The notes beneath the pieces are model-generated. The model was not told the DNA's origin and did no database searches. It saw only the letters and a program-made list of their open reading frames with translations. A stretch of 64,000 nucleotides of DNA from Thermomonas aquatica (GTDB lineage: Bacteria; Pseudomonadota; Gammaproteobacteria; Xanthomonadales; Xanthomonadaceae), in the NCBI RefSeq assembly GCF_006337105.1, contig NZ_CP040871.1:496001-560000 (forward strand). The letters run 5' to 3'. This document shows positions 30,808-40,482 of this stretch, one piece after another; position 1 is the first letter of the stretch; every line of letters begins with the position of its first letter. The position numbers were made by a program, and so were the translations under genes.

Positions 30808-32394
30808 ATGCCCGATTCCTTCGCTTACGACGTCCTCGAATATCCCTCGCACGTGCATCCGCAGATGCACCCGTCGCGACTGGCGGCGATCGCGCGCCTG
30901 CACGGCATCGCCGCCGCATCGCCAACGGATTGCCGCCTGCTGGAAGTCGGCTGCGGCGACGGCCTGCAGCTGGTCACGCTGGCGATGGCCTATCCGCGCA
31001 GCCGCTTCGTGGGCGTGGACATGTCGCAGGCGGCGATCGCGCGCGGCGAGGCGATCCGCGCACGGCTGGGCCTGGACAACCTGCAACTGGTCGCGGCGGA
31101 CCTGCTGGAATGGAACGCGGGACCGGTGCCGTACGACTACATCGTCGCGCACGGGTTCTACTCCTGGGTGCCGGACTTCGTCCGTGAACGCCTGCTGGCC
31201 TTGTGCAACCAGGCGATGGCGCCCGCCGGCATCGCCTACGTCAGCTACAACGCCCTGCCCGGTTGCCATATCCGGCGCATGGTCTGGGAGATGATGAAAT
31301 TCCACGCGCGCGACATCGACGATCCGCGCGGCAAGATCGAGCACGCGCAAGGATTCCTCGCCTGGCTGGGGCACGACGCGCTCCCCTCCAAGCTGGTCTA
31401 TGGCGAAGTCGTCCGCCACGAGGCGCGCGAACTGCTCAGTCGCACCGATTCCTCGGTGCTGTTCCACGACGACATGGCCGCGATCAACCAGCCCTTCCTG
31501 TTCTCCGAATTCGCGGCGCAGGCACGACGGCACGGCCTGGCCTACCTCGCCGAGGCCGATTATTTCGAGATGAACGACAAGGTGCTGGAGTCGGCGGAGG
31601 CGCGCGAACGGCTGTCCACACTCGCCGGCGACGCCCCCCTGCTCAAGGAACAGTACCTGGACTTCCTCAAGGGCCGCCGTTTCCGCCAGACCCTGCTCTG
31701 CCATGAACGCATCCCGGTGCAGCGCGACCCATCGATGCCCGCGGCACTGGAGATGGATGTCGTCGCCCAATTGCGCGCGGAAATCCCCGAAGGCACCGCA
31801 CCGGACCTTGCCGCCGGGGTCGCCATCCGTTTCTCGAATGCCGATGGCGCGGCATTGGTCATCGACCATCCGGTGGCGAAGGCGGCGCTGACACTGGTCG
31901 GCGAGGCCTTCCCGGGCCCGGTCGCGGCGGCCGAGTTGCTGCAATCCGCGCGCAAGCTCTGCGCGAGCGATGCGGCGGTCGACGACGATGCCGCGGTGCT
32001 CGCGCACACCCTGACCGCCGCCTTCCAGATGGGCCTGCTGCTGCTGCATTGCGACGCCCCGCGCTTCGCGACACAGGCGGGCGAACACCCGCGCACCAGC
32101 GCGCTGGCGCAACTGCAACTGGACACCGGCACCGACCTCGTCACCAGCCTGCGGCCGTCGATGGTGCGCCTGGACAGCCGGCTGGCGTTGGAACTGGTGC
32201 GCCTGCTCGACGGCAAGCGCGACCGCACCGCCATCCTGCACGACCTGTCGCAGCGCATGGCCGCATTGCCGATGCCGGATGACGCCGGCGGCGAAACCTT
32301 CCAGCCGGTGGAATGGTGGCAGCAGCAACTGGCGGGGAAGCTGGAGGACGGCCTGCAGCAGACCGCGCGGATGGCCCTGCTGGCCGAGGAATGA
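30808..32394 (+). CDS. class I methyltransferase with methyltransferase regulatory domain (PKMT-like)
   Basis: A 528-residue protein. The N-terminal SAM-dependent methyltransferase domain (about 10-190) has motif I EVGCGDG at 46-52. A helical methyltransferase-regulatory region (about 215-300, EMNDKVLESAEARERL) and a C-terminal helical/winged part follow. This three-part plan is the one of the MethyTransf_Reg family, to which rickettsial outer-membrane-protein lysine methyltransferases belong. ATG 30808 is preferred because AGCAGGA lies at proper spacing; ATG 30802 is too close to it. It ends 19 bases from the convergent tssE gene. A protein substrate is likely but unproven. Confidence 0.83.
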   Translation: MPDSFAYDVLEYPSHVHPQMHPSRLAAIARLHGIAAASPTDCRLLEVGCGDGLQLVTLAMAYPRSRFVGVDMSQAAIARGEAIRARLGLDNLQLVAADLLEWNAGPVPYDYIVAHGFYSWVPDFVRERLLALCNQAMAPAGIAYVSYNALPGCHIRRMVWEMMKFHARDIDDPRGKIEHAQGFLAWLGHDALPSKLVYGEVVRHEARELLSRTDSSVLFHDDMAAINQPFLFSEFAAQARRHGLAYLAEADYFEMNDKVLESAEARERLSTLAGDAPLLKEQYLDFLKGRRFRQTLLCHERIPVQRDPSMPAALEMDVVAQLRAEIPEGTAPDLAAGVAIRFSNADGAALVIDHPVAKAALTLVGEAFPGPVAAAELLQSARKLCASDAAVDDDAAVLAHTLTAAFQMGLLLLHCDAPRFATQAGEHPRTSALAQLQLDTGTDLVTSLRPSMVRLDSRLALELVRLLDGKRDRTAILHDLSQRMAALPMPDDAGGETFQPVEWWQQQLAGKLEDGLQQTARMALLAEE

Positions 32395-32413
32395 AGCGGC
32401 GCGCGGGTGCGCC

Positions 32414-32854
32414 TCAACGCACCACGTAGGTCTGCGTGTTGAGTTGCAGGACGGCGTCGAACTGCACTTTCTCGTCGTCTTCGCCGAGCTCCATCAGCGC
32501 TTCGATGCGGAAACGCAGGGCGCGATCCAGTTCGCGTTGCGGTTCCAGCTGCACGCGCACGCGCGACAGGCGCGACTCGTGCAAGCCGATCGCCTGTTCC
32601 AGCGAGCGCCGGATGCGGTCGCGATCCTGCGGGCTGAGCAGGCTGTACGAGGAAAAATCGAGGATGCCGAAGGTCAGCGACGAGGCGCGGCATTCCTTGA
32701 AAGTGTCGGGAATCAGGCGCGCGCCTTCCGAGCGTGTGTTGAGCAGGTGCTCGAGGTCGCGCGAGACGCTGTTGCGCACGTCCAGCACCGAGATCCGCTT
32801 GCCGGCGTCTTCCGGCAGCGGCGCATCCACCAGGCGATCCATCAGGCTGCGCAT
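32414..32854 (-). CDS. tssE: type VI secretion baseplate subunit TssE (gp25-like)
   Basis: A 146-residue GPW/gp25 family protein of usual TssE length. It contains the segment LDVRNSVSRDLEHLLNTRSE and the central LTFGILDFSSYS strand-turn characteristic of the family. It forms part of the baseplate wedge with TssF, TssG and TssK. It is the last gene of the minus-strand T6SS operon, 76 bases after hcp. Confidence 0.93.
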   Translation of the reverse strand: MRSLMDRLVDAPLPEDAGKRISVLDVRNSVSRDLEHLLNTRSEGARLIPDTFKECRASSLTFGILDFSSYSLLSPQDRDRIRRSLEQAIGLHESRLSRVRVQLEPQRELDRALRFRIEALMELGEDDEKVQFDAVLQLNTQTYVVR

Positions 32855-32930
32855 GCGGTGCCTGCCTCCGGGCCGTCAATGCGAATGCCCGCCCCGGACT
32901 GGCCGGGACGGGCACGCGCGGGACGCGAAA

Positions 32931-33422
32931 TCACGCGGCCTTGTTCTTCGAGATGTTGTAGGACGCCGCCACCGAACCTTCCAGCGAACCGTCGGCCTTC
33001 TGCGGCTTGTAGTCGATCTTGATGTCGGTGGAACGCAGCGAGACCGCGTCCAGCGGGATCGAGCTGTCGCCCGAGTGGCCGCCCACCTGGTAGGAGCTCA
33101 CCATCACGTCGGTGAGGGTGATGGTCAGGTACTCGATCTGCCCGGCCTTGCCGCCGGCCTTGCGCGCGGTGAGCACCGCCTTCTTGATGTGCTCGCCGGT
33201 GGCGGCCGCCTTGAACAGCAGCGGGCTGGCCTTGTCCATCTGCTTGTTGAACATCAGGTCGGAGAACGAAGCCTTGCCGGTACCGCCGCCGCCGCCGGTG
33301 CCGACGTTGCTGCTGTTGGTCACGCCCCAGGAGAAGGAATGGATCTCGATCTTCTCCTTGTGCTTGTCGTCCTGCGATTCGCCCTTGATGCCTTCGATCT
33401 CGAGCAGGTAATCGGTTGCCAT
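32931..33422 (-). CDS. hcp: type VI secretion tube protein Hcp
   Basis: A 163-residue Hcp1-family protein. It starts MATDYLLEIEGIKGES and contains HSFSWG, the beta-barrel strands and VMVSSYQVGG. A Gly-rich loop (TGGGGGTG) lies at about residues 41-48. Rings of Hcp stack to form the inner tube expelled by sheath contraction and also carry small effectors in the lumen. A good ribosome-binding site (AGGAGA) precedes the ATG. It lies directly downstream of tssC. Confidence 0.96.
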   Translation of the reverse strand: MATDYLLEIEGIKGESQDDKHKEKIEIHSFSWGVTNSSNVGTGGGGGTGKASFSDLMFNKQMDKASPLLFKAAATGEHIKKAVLTARKAGGKAGQIEYLTITLTDVMVSSYQVGGHSGDSSIPLDAVSLRSTDIKIDYKPQKADGSLEGSVAASYNISKNKAA

Positions 33423-33499
33423 TTGGGTATCTCCTGGTTTGAAGGTGGGAAATCTGAAGATGGGAAACAGGAATCAGCAAGCCGCAGCGGTTGCGGGCG

Positions 33500-34984
33500 T
33501 CAGCGCGCGGACTTGGGCAGTTCGGCCACCAGCCGCAACGACACGCTGAGTTCGTCCAGCTGGTAGTGCGGGCGCAGGAAGGCGACTGACTTGTAGGCGC
33601 CGGGCTTGCCCGGGACCTCCGTGACCTCGATCTTGGCTTCGCGCAACGGGTATTGCGCCTTCATTTCCTGCGATGCGTTGTCGTCCAGCAGCACGTACTG
33701 CGAGATCCAGTTGTTGAGGAACAGTTCGACGCTGGACTTGCTGGCGAAGCTGCCGATCTTGTCGCGCATCATCGACTTCAGGTAGTGCGCGATGCGGCTG
33801 ACCGCGAAGATGTACTGCAGCTGCGAGGACAGGCGCGCGTTCGCGTTGGCGGCGTCGGTGTTGTACTCCTTGGCCTTCTGCGCGGACTGGGTGGAGAAGA
33901 ACGCCGCGTAGTCGGTGCCCTTGCAGTGCACCAGCGGGATCAGGCCGAGGTCGGCGAGTTCCTTCTCGCGGCGGTCGGTGATCGCGATCTCGGTCGGGCA
34001 CTTCAGCGCGACCTCGCCGTCGTCGGTGGCGAAGGTATGGGTGGGCAGGCCCTCGACCAGGCCGCCGCCCTCGACGCCGCGGATCGCCGCGCACCAGCCG
34101 TACTTGGCGAAGGCGTCGGTGACCTTGGTGCCCAGCGCGTAGGCCGCGTTCATCCACAGGTACTTGCCGTGCTCGGTGCCGTCGGTGCGTTCGACGAAGT
34201 TGAACGCCTCGACCGGATCGGTGTCCGGCCCGTACGGCAGGCGGCCGAGCACGTGCGGCATCGCCAGGCCGACGTAGCGCGAATCCTCGGATGCGCGGAA
34301 GCTCTTCCACTTCGCGTATTCGACGGTGTCGAAGATCTTGGCCAGGTCGCGAGGGCCGGACAACTCGGTGAAGTCGTCGAAGCCCAGCAGCTCAGGCGAG
34401 GCCGCGCTCAGGAACGGCGCATGCGCCGCGGCGGCGACGTGCGAGATTTCCTCGACCAGGTACATGTCCTCGGGATGGCGGCCGAACTCGAAGTCGCCGA
34501 TCAGGGTCGCGAACGGCGCACCGCCGAAGGTGCCGTATTCCTCTTCGTAGATCTTCTTGAACAACGTGCTCTGGTCGAAATCCGAAGCCGCCTTGAAATC
34601 CTTGACCAGTTCCTTCTTGGTCGTGTTCAGCACCTTGATCTTCAGGCCGGTGCTGGTCTCGGAATTGTCGACCAGGTACTTCAGGCCGCGCCAGCTGCCT
34701 TCCAGTTGCTGGAATTCCGGCGCGTGCATCACCGCCGACAACTGCTCGGAGAGCACGCGGTCGATCTCGGCGATGCGCGCGTCGATCGCGGTGATCGCGT
34801 CCTTCGACACGGTCATGGCGCCATCGCTGACCTGCGCCACCAGCTCGGCGATCAGGTCGCGCGCACGGGTGCGTTCGCTGTCGGAGCGGGCGATCTTGCT
34901 CTGGGTCAGGATCTGGTCGAGCAGTCCGCCTTCGGCGGCTTCGGCAGTGGCGGCGCCCGCCGCCTGGGTTTCGGTATTGGCCAT
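33500..34984 (-). CDS. tssC: type VI secretion contractile sheath large subunit TssC
   Basis: A 494-residue VipB/TssC protein of normal length. Characteristic segments are LEGSWRGLKYLVDNSETS, FATLIGDFEFGRHPED and the C-terminal RPHYQLDELSVSLRLVAELP. With TssB it builds the sheath around Hcp. The N-terminal 20 residues are Ala/Glu-rich. It begins 60 bases after the tssB stop. Confidence 0.97.
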   Translation of the reverse strand: MANTETQAAGAATAEAAEGGLLDQILTQSKIARSDSERTRARDLIAELVAQVSDGAMTVSKDAITAIDARIAEIDRVLSEQLSAVMHAPEFQQLEGSWRGLKYLVDNSETSTGLKIKVLNTTKKELVKDFKAASDFDQSTLFKKIYEEEYGTFGGAPFATLIGDFEFGRHPEDMYLVEEISHVAAAAHAPFLSAASPELLGFDDFTELSGPRDLAKIFDTVEYAKWKSFRASEDSRYVGLAMPHVLGRLPYGPDTDPVEAFNFVERTDGTEHGKYLWMNAAYALGTKVTDAFAKYGWCAAIRGVEGGGLVEGLPTHTFATDDGEVALKCPTEIAITDRREKELADLGLIPLVHCKGTDYAAFFSTQSAQKAKEYNTDAANANARLSSQLQYIFAVSRIAHYLKSMMRDKIGSFASKSSVELFLNNWISQYVLLDDNASQEMKAQYPLREAKIEVTEVPGKPGAYKSVAFLRPHYQLDELSVSLRLVAELPKSAR

Positions 34985-35044
34985 GATGTTCGCTCGCTCT
35001 CGTGTCGTCGTGGTCTGCAGGTCAGGCGCGGATCGCGTGCCGGG

Positions 35045-35557
35045 TCATTCGTCGGACTTCGGCCCGACTTCCTTGCTCAATTGGGCGATCTTGTCGGTGT
35101 TCTGCAGGACCTCGTTCAACAGGTCCTCGAACTTGTCGTTGCCGGCGGCCTTGTTGCGCAGGTCGGCCAGCTTCTGGCGGGCTTCCAGCAGCTTGCGCAG
35201 CGGGTCGATCTGGTTGACCACGCGTTCCGGCGAGAAGTCCTCCAGGCTGCGGAAGTTCAGTTCGACGCCGAGCTTGGAGCCGTCGTCGGCCAGCTTGTTG
35301 TCGACCTGCATCTGCACCCGCGGCTTCATGCCCTTGAGCACGTCGTCGTAGTTGTCCTTGTCGACGTTGACGAACTTGCGGTCCTTCAGCTTGCCCAGCG
35401 GTTCCGCCGGCTGGCCGCTGAAGTTGCCGACCACGCCGGCGACGAAGGGCAGTTCCTTCTTCTCGATGGCATCGCCGACTTCGACGTCGTAGGTGAGCTG
35501 CACGCGCGGGGCGCGTACGCGGTCGAGCTTGTGCTGGGTGCTTTCCTTCTTGGCCAT
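35045..35557 (-). CDS. tssB: type VI secretion contractile sheath small subunit TssB
   Basis: A 170-residue VipA/TssB protein. It starts with RAPRVQLTYDVEVGDAIEKK, continues with LPFVAGVVGNFSG and LNFRSLEDFSPERVV, and ends in a charged C-terminal helix. It pairs with TssC and carries the ClpV-binding region. A 211-base gap separates it from tssA, so a second promoter for tssB-tssC-hcp-tssE is possible. Confidence 0.97.
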   Translation of the reverse strand: MAKKESTQHKLDRVRAPRVQLTYDVEVGDAIEKKELPFVAGVVGNFSGQPAEPLGKLKDRKFVNVDKDNYDDVLKGMKPRVQMQVDNKLADDGSKLGVELNFRSLEDFSPERVVNQIDPLRKLLEARQKLADLRNKAAGNDKFEDLLNEVLQNTDKIAQLSKEVGPKSDE

Positions 35558-35768
35558 GACGATCCCCGTGCGCGTGGTGTTGGGTGGGTGTTGCCTGTCG
35601 ATTGGAACGGCGGCGCGTGGCGAACGCGGCCTCCGCTGATCATGGAAACGAGTCTAGGAAGCGCGGGCGGCCGGCAAAATCCGCCGGACGGCCAGAAATG
35701 GGCATATGCCATTCGACCTGAGCGTCGGCATGGCCGCGGCGAGCGCGAGTTTGCGTGCTGCGGCCATG

Positions 35769-36845
35769 TCAGTACGACGGCGGCAGGCCGACCCGTTCGC
35801 GGATCGAGGACAAGGTGCTTTCGTCGCGGATGAGCTCGGCCAGGAACTGCTCCAGCGGCATGTTGGCCCAGGCCACCGCCCGCTCCAGCAGATAGGCCAC
35901 CGGGCTGTGCGGTTCGGTGCGGCGGAAGAAGGCGGCGATGTCGTTCAGCGCCCGCAGCGCCGCTTCCTTGGAGGCCAGGCTGCCCCCATTCAGGTCGAGC
36001 GAGGCACCGCCGCCACCCGCACCGCCCGACACGACGGCACCGCTCCCGTCCGACGCCGCTTCGTCGGCGATCACGGCCACGCCCAGGCCCTTCGCCGCGG
36101 CGACCTTGGCATACACCTGCTGGATCTTCTTCAATGCATCGTCGATCGCGGCCAGGTTCGGTGCCTCGCGGCCAAGGCGTTCGTCGGCCTTGGCGGAAAA
36201 ACGGGCGAAGGCATCGCGCGCGGCTTGCACCTGGTCGATGCGTTCGCGCACGGTCGCCTCGGAGGTGGACTGGATGCGGCTGTCGTAGGTCTCGCCGTTG
36301 ATCCGGTTCTCGTCCAGCGCGGCCTGGTAGGCCTCCGCGTTCTGCCGACCTAGGTTGTCCACCTCGCGCGAATCGATCCAGCCGGCCAGGGTCAGCGCGG
36401 CCTGCGGGTCGTCGTTGAGCATCATCGACTGCAACGCGCGGCTGCCGTAGGTGGCGAACCAGGCCAGCTTGCTGGCGCGCTCCTCCAGATCGCCATCGTC
36501 GGCGCGCGGGTACAGGCCGTCCCAGTACTGGTCGAGCAGGCCATGCAGCAGGTCGAAGCCGTCGCGCGCGCCCTCCAGTCCATGCCGCGCGATCGCCGCC
36601 TCGCCCAGCCACACCGCCGCCTGCAGGTCCTTGCTGGTGCGCAGGAGGATGTCCTCGGCCAGGCTCTGCGCCTCGCGCCAGTCGGCCACCTTCAGCTCGG
36701 TCTGCCATTCGCCCTGGGCAAGCCCCGGATCGTCCGCGCGGCGGGCCTCGCGGATGCGGTCGAACTGGTCGGAAAAGCTGGCATCGCTGCCGGCCGGATC
36801 GCCGCCGGGGATCGGGGCGAGGAGTTCGTTGACGTCGATGGCCAT
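35769..36845 (-). CDS. tssA: type VI secretion protein TssA
   Basis: A 358-residue TssA of the short class. The N-terminal ImpA_N domain (about 5-120) has LLAPIPGGDPAGSD and KVADWREAQSLAEDIL. A Gly/Ser-rich linker near 265-285 leads to the C-terminal domain ending in VAYLLERAVAWANMPLEQFLAELI. TssA acts as baseplate chaperone and coordinates tail growth at the distal end. The gene lies between tssM and tssB in the minus-strand operon. Confidence 0.94.
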   Translation of the reverse strand: MAIDVNELLAPIPGGDPAGSDASFSDQFDRIREARRADDPGLAQGEWQTELKVADWREAQSLAEDILLRTSKDLQAAVWLGEAAIARHGLEGARDGFDLLHGLLDQYWDGLYPRADDGDLEERASKLAWFATYGSRALQSMMLNDDPQAALTLAGWIDSREVDNLGRQNAEAYQAALDENRINGETYDSRIQSTSEATVRERIDQVQAARDAFARFSAKADERLGREAPNLAAIDDALKKIQQVYAKVAAAKGLGVAVIADEAASDGSGAVVSGGAGGGGASLDLNGGSLASKEAALRALNDIAAFFRRTEPHSPVAYLLERAVAWANMPLEQFLAELIRDESTLSSIRERVGLPPSY

Positions 36846-36892
36846 GGCGCGGCTCCGCTGGTTCGTGGTCTGTGGTTATCGGGGCGACGGGA

Positions 36893-39800
36893 TCATTCGA
36901 GGATCACGTTCGGCACCTCGGCGCGCGCGGTGCTCGCGCCGAGGTACTGCTTCATCTGGTCGGACAGTTCGACCTGCAGGAACACGCGGGCGCTGCGGAA
37001 CTTCGCTTCGCCGAGCTTCTGCCGCAATTCGCCCCACTGCGCCGGGGTGTAGCTGCCGCGGAAGTCCTCGACGCCGAACGCGTGCGCGCCGCCGGCGAAT
37101 TCCTCGATCAATTTCGCGAAGCCCTCCGCCCCCTCGTAGATGCGGGTCAGGCTGATCGGCGCGGCCGGCGCTTCGGCCGGGTGCATCTCGCTGGTGGCCG
37201 GGTCGAATTCCTGGGTCGCCGCGGCCTCTTCGTCCGCCGGCGGCACGAAGTTGATCTGGATGCTCGCGGTCAGGCAGCTGGACGGCGACCAGAACACCTT
37301 GGCGGTGGCGTCGGCCAGCGACGCGCCGGCGGAACTGGCGCGGAAGGTGCGCTGGCTGCATTCCACCTGGAACACGGTGCCGCCCTCGGCTTCGTCGAGC
37401 GCACCGAGCTCGCTCGGCCGGGTCAGGGTGAAGCTGCCGGCCAGGAACGGCGGGCCGTTGTCGAGCACCGGCAGGAACTTGCGCTCCGAGGCCACCATCG
37501 ACTGATAGGCGGGCGTGAGCGGCATGGTCACCCCGCCCACCTTCACCGGCATGCGCTCCTTCTCGGTGATGAACGGCTTCAGCCAGTCGTTGACGAACGC
37601 GCCGAGCTTGCCCTGCGGGCCGTACAACGCCTCGACCTGCTGTTCCTGCGGCAACGCCGCCAGCGGCTTCACCACGCTTTCGCGCCAGCGCTCCTGAACG
37701 TATTCGCCGGCGCGGTGCACGGTCAGGAACAGCAGCAGCTTCGACGGCCCCTGCACCACCGACCAGGCCGCGAAATCGTCGCCCTTGAATTCGGTGGCGT
37801 ACTGCTCGCCGGGCTTGTCCACCGCATCGATCAGCGCCGTGTATTCGCTGGCCGGCGGCTTGTCGGCCTTGCCCTTGCTGGCGAACAGGTCGGACGCGAT
37901 CTGGTACACGTCCTCGCCCGTGCCTTCGGCCTGCAGGCGCAGGTAGGCGCGGGCGAAATCGGCATCCTCGCCGGCCAGCACCTTCGCCTGGGTGTCGTGC
38001 ATCGCCAGCAGCCACGGCGGCGGCGGGATCTTCTCGCCGCCGAACTTGAACGAATCCGCGAGGAAGCGCCCGAACGGCCGCCACGAGGACAGCCAGTTCG
38101 ATTTCATCTGCACCCAGGTCGCCGCCCAGCGCGACGAGAACGGCCAGTCGAGCGGCAGTTCATACAAATCGCGCTGGGCTGCATGAAAAAAACGTTCGTA
38201 GGGGTTCTGCTTGCCGGCCGCACGCGCCAGCAGGTCGCCGTAGTGGCCGCGCCACAGGCCGATGCCGTCGCCGAAGCGCGCCTGGAACTTCGACCAGCCG
38301 GCGAAGTAGTCGCGGAAATAGGCGTTGCGCAAGTCGTCGATGCGCGCCTGCTTGTCCGGCGCCTGCTCGCCCAGGGTCGCCAGCATCGGCTGCACGACGC
38401 CGTCCCAGGCATCCTTGGTATAGGCCTGCGAGATCGCCGCGGTTTCGCCGCCGTCGGTGCCGACCACCGCGTTCTCGGGCAGCCAGTAGGTGCCGAGGTC
38501 CCTGCCCTTGTCGCGCGCGTCGGCCCACTTCTTCAGGTCGGCGGCGTTCGGCGTGTAGCCGGCCAGCAGCTTGGTCAGCAGGCCCTGGAGCCGGGCGTGT
38601 TCGTCATCCAGTACGTTTTTTTTTTGCCAGCGCAGGTAGCCGAGGTAGGTGGCGAAGATGTCCGCGGCGTTCTCGCGGTCGCGGCCGGTGTCGTTGCCGG
38701 GGCTGCGGAACGGCGCGAACAGCCGCGCGCGCGGGTCGAAACTCACGTTGTTCGGCAACTCGCGCTCGCGGCACTTCACGTCGCAGCCTTCCTCCAGCAG
38801 GCGCAGGCGCTGGGTGATCGCCAGCACGTGCTCGATCCCGGCGCGATGCTGCTGGATGTCCGCGGCCAGCATCTGGTCCTCGGGGCGAGGATCAGGTTGT
38901 TGAAGTCCTCGATCACCCGCTGCTTCATGTCGCGGATCTGGCTGTCGGCCTTGCGGATGCCGAAGCTCAGCCACTTGTTGCTGGCCTCGGCCTCCAGTTT
39001 CTCGATGGTGCGGCCGCAGCCGGCCACCCATTCGATGCGCCCGCCGGAGGTGCGGTCGGCGACCTCGGCGCAGGCGGCCTGGGTCTGCGCCAGCAGGGTG
39101 CTGTCGTCGCCGCTGGCCTTCGACAGGCTGTAGGCGATCGAGGCCGACAAGCCGAGCATCGCCAGCACGCCGACGCCGGCCATCGCCATGCGTCCCGCAT
39201 TGCCGCGGAAGCTGGTGCCCGCCAGCGGCTGGTCGCTGGGCAGGAAGCGGGTGAACAGGTCGGCGACGAAGGCGCCCCCGCGATGCGCGGCGTCCGCGCC
39301 GCCGGCGAAGTACAGGCCGCGCCAGCGCGGGGTGCGCTGGAACGGGTTGTCCTCCAGCATCAGGGTGACGAACAGCGACAGTCCTTGCTGCGCCTGGCGC
39401 AGCGATTCGACGAAGTCGAACACCGCGCGGCGCTGGGTCGGCGTGGCCTGCGCGCGCAACGCGGTCATGCGCAAGGCGTGCAGGCGGTCCTCGATCGGCT
39501 TGAGGATGTCGTCGATGCGCCCGCTGCTGGCGGCGCTGACCACCTCGTTGTCGGCGAAGCGATGGCCCAGCGCCTGCGCGAAGGCCTCGGCCGGCAGCGT
39601 CGCGCGCAGCTGGGCATAGCCCGGCAGGCGCTCCAGCCCGCTGACCACGAAGTACACCGGCATCTGCACCTGCAGGTGTTCCATCGCTTCGTCCACCAAC
39701 CGGCGCAGGCGCGTCGCGGTGGTCTTCAGCGCATCCGCCGGGCCGAGCAGGGTCTGCGCGGCGACCGCCACCACGATCCCGTTGAGCGGCAGCTTCTCGC

Positions 39801-40482
39801 GCTCGTCGGCGAGCTTCATCAGCGCCTGGTACCACAGGCCGCGATCCAGCCGCGCATTGGTGTCGGCGACCACCCGCGGGTGCATCTCGATGGCGATCAT
39901 CGATTTGTGGAACCACCAACGCCAGACCTCGTCCGCATCCATCGCCGGCTTGTCCGATGCGGGGAACGGCGACACCTCGCTGCCGGCGCGCAGCAGGCCG
40001 TCGACATTGGCATCGGCATCGCCGACGAACAGCAGCCACGGGATGCGGTACAGCGGGTTGCGGCCCTTGTCCATCTCCGGCGAGCGCGCGATGGTGCGCT
40101 TGGCCTCGGCGATGGCGGCGGTCATCTTCTGCAATGGCTCGCGCTCGTCTTCCGCGGCACCCGGGCCGAGGTCGCCGATGCGCTTGCGGGTGCGGCCCTT
40201 CAGCGAGGCCTTGCGCTGGCCGGCGGTGAACCACCACAGCACCACCAGCGCGACCAGGCAGATCGCCAATACCTGCCAGAAGCGCATCGGCACCATCGGG
40301 ATCAGGGCCAGCCCGAGGAAGACCAGGCCCACCACCACCACCAGCAGCACCAGGGTCACCACGATCCGGCGCAGCCACGGCTTCTTCGCCGTGTCCGAGC
40401 CTTGCTGGTAGAGATAGCCGATCCGCGAGAAGACCGAACCGATGCCCGAGAACAGGCGTTCCACGAAGTCCAGCGGGTTCAC
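36893..40482 (-). pseudogene. tssM: type VI secretion membrane protein TssM (IcmF), frameshifted in this sequence
   Basis: Two adjoining reading frames together encode a full TssM of about 1196 residues. The first runs from a GTG at 40482 (overlapping the tssL stop) and goes out of frame near 38881-38885, ending at a stop at 38776. The second carries EDQMLAADIQ and onwards to 36893. Adding one base in the GGGG run at 38882-38885 joins them exactly (total 3590 bases, one short of a multiple of three). Features include two N-terminal TM helices, a third TM near residue 430, and a C-terminal periplasmic domain. The P-loop position reads GDADANVDGL, so no Walker A motif is present. A sequencing error or a real null mutation cannot be told apart here. 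Confidence 0.88.
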
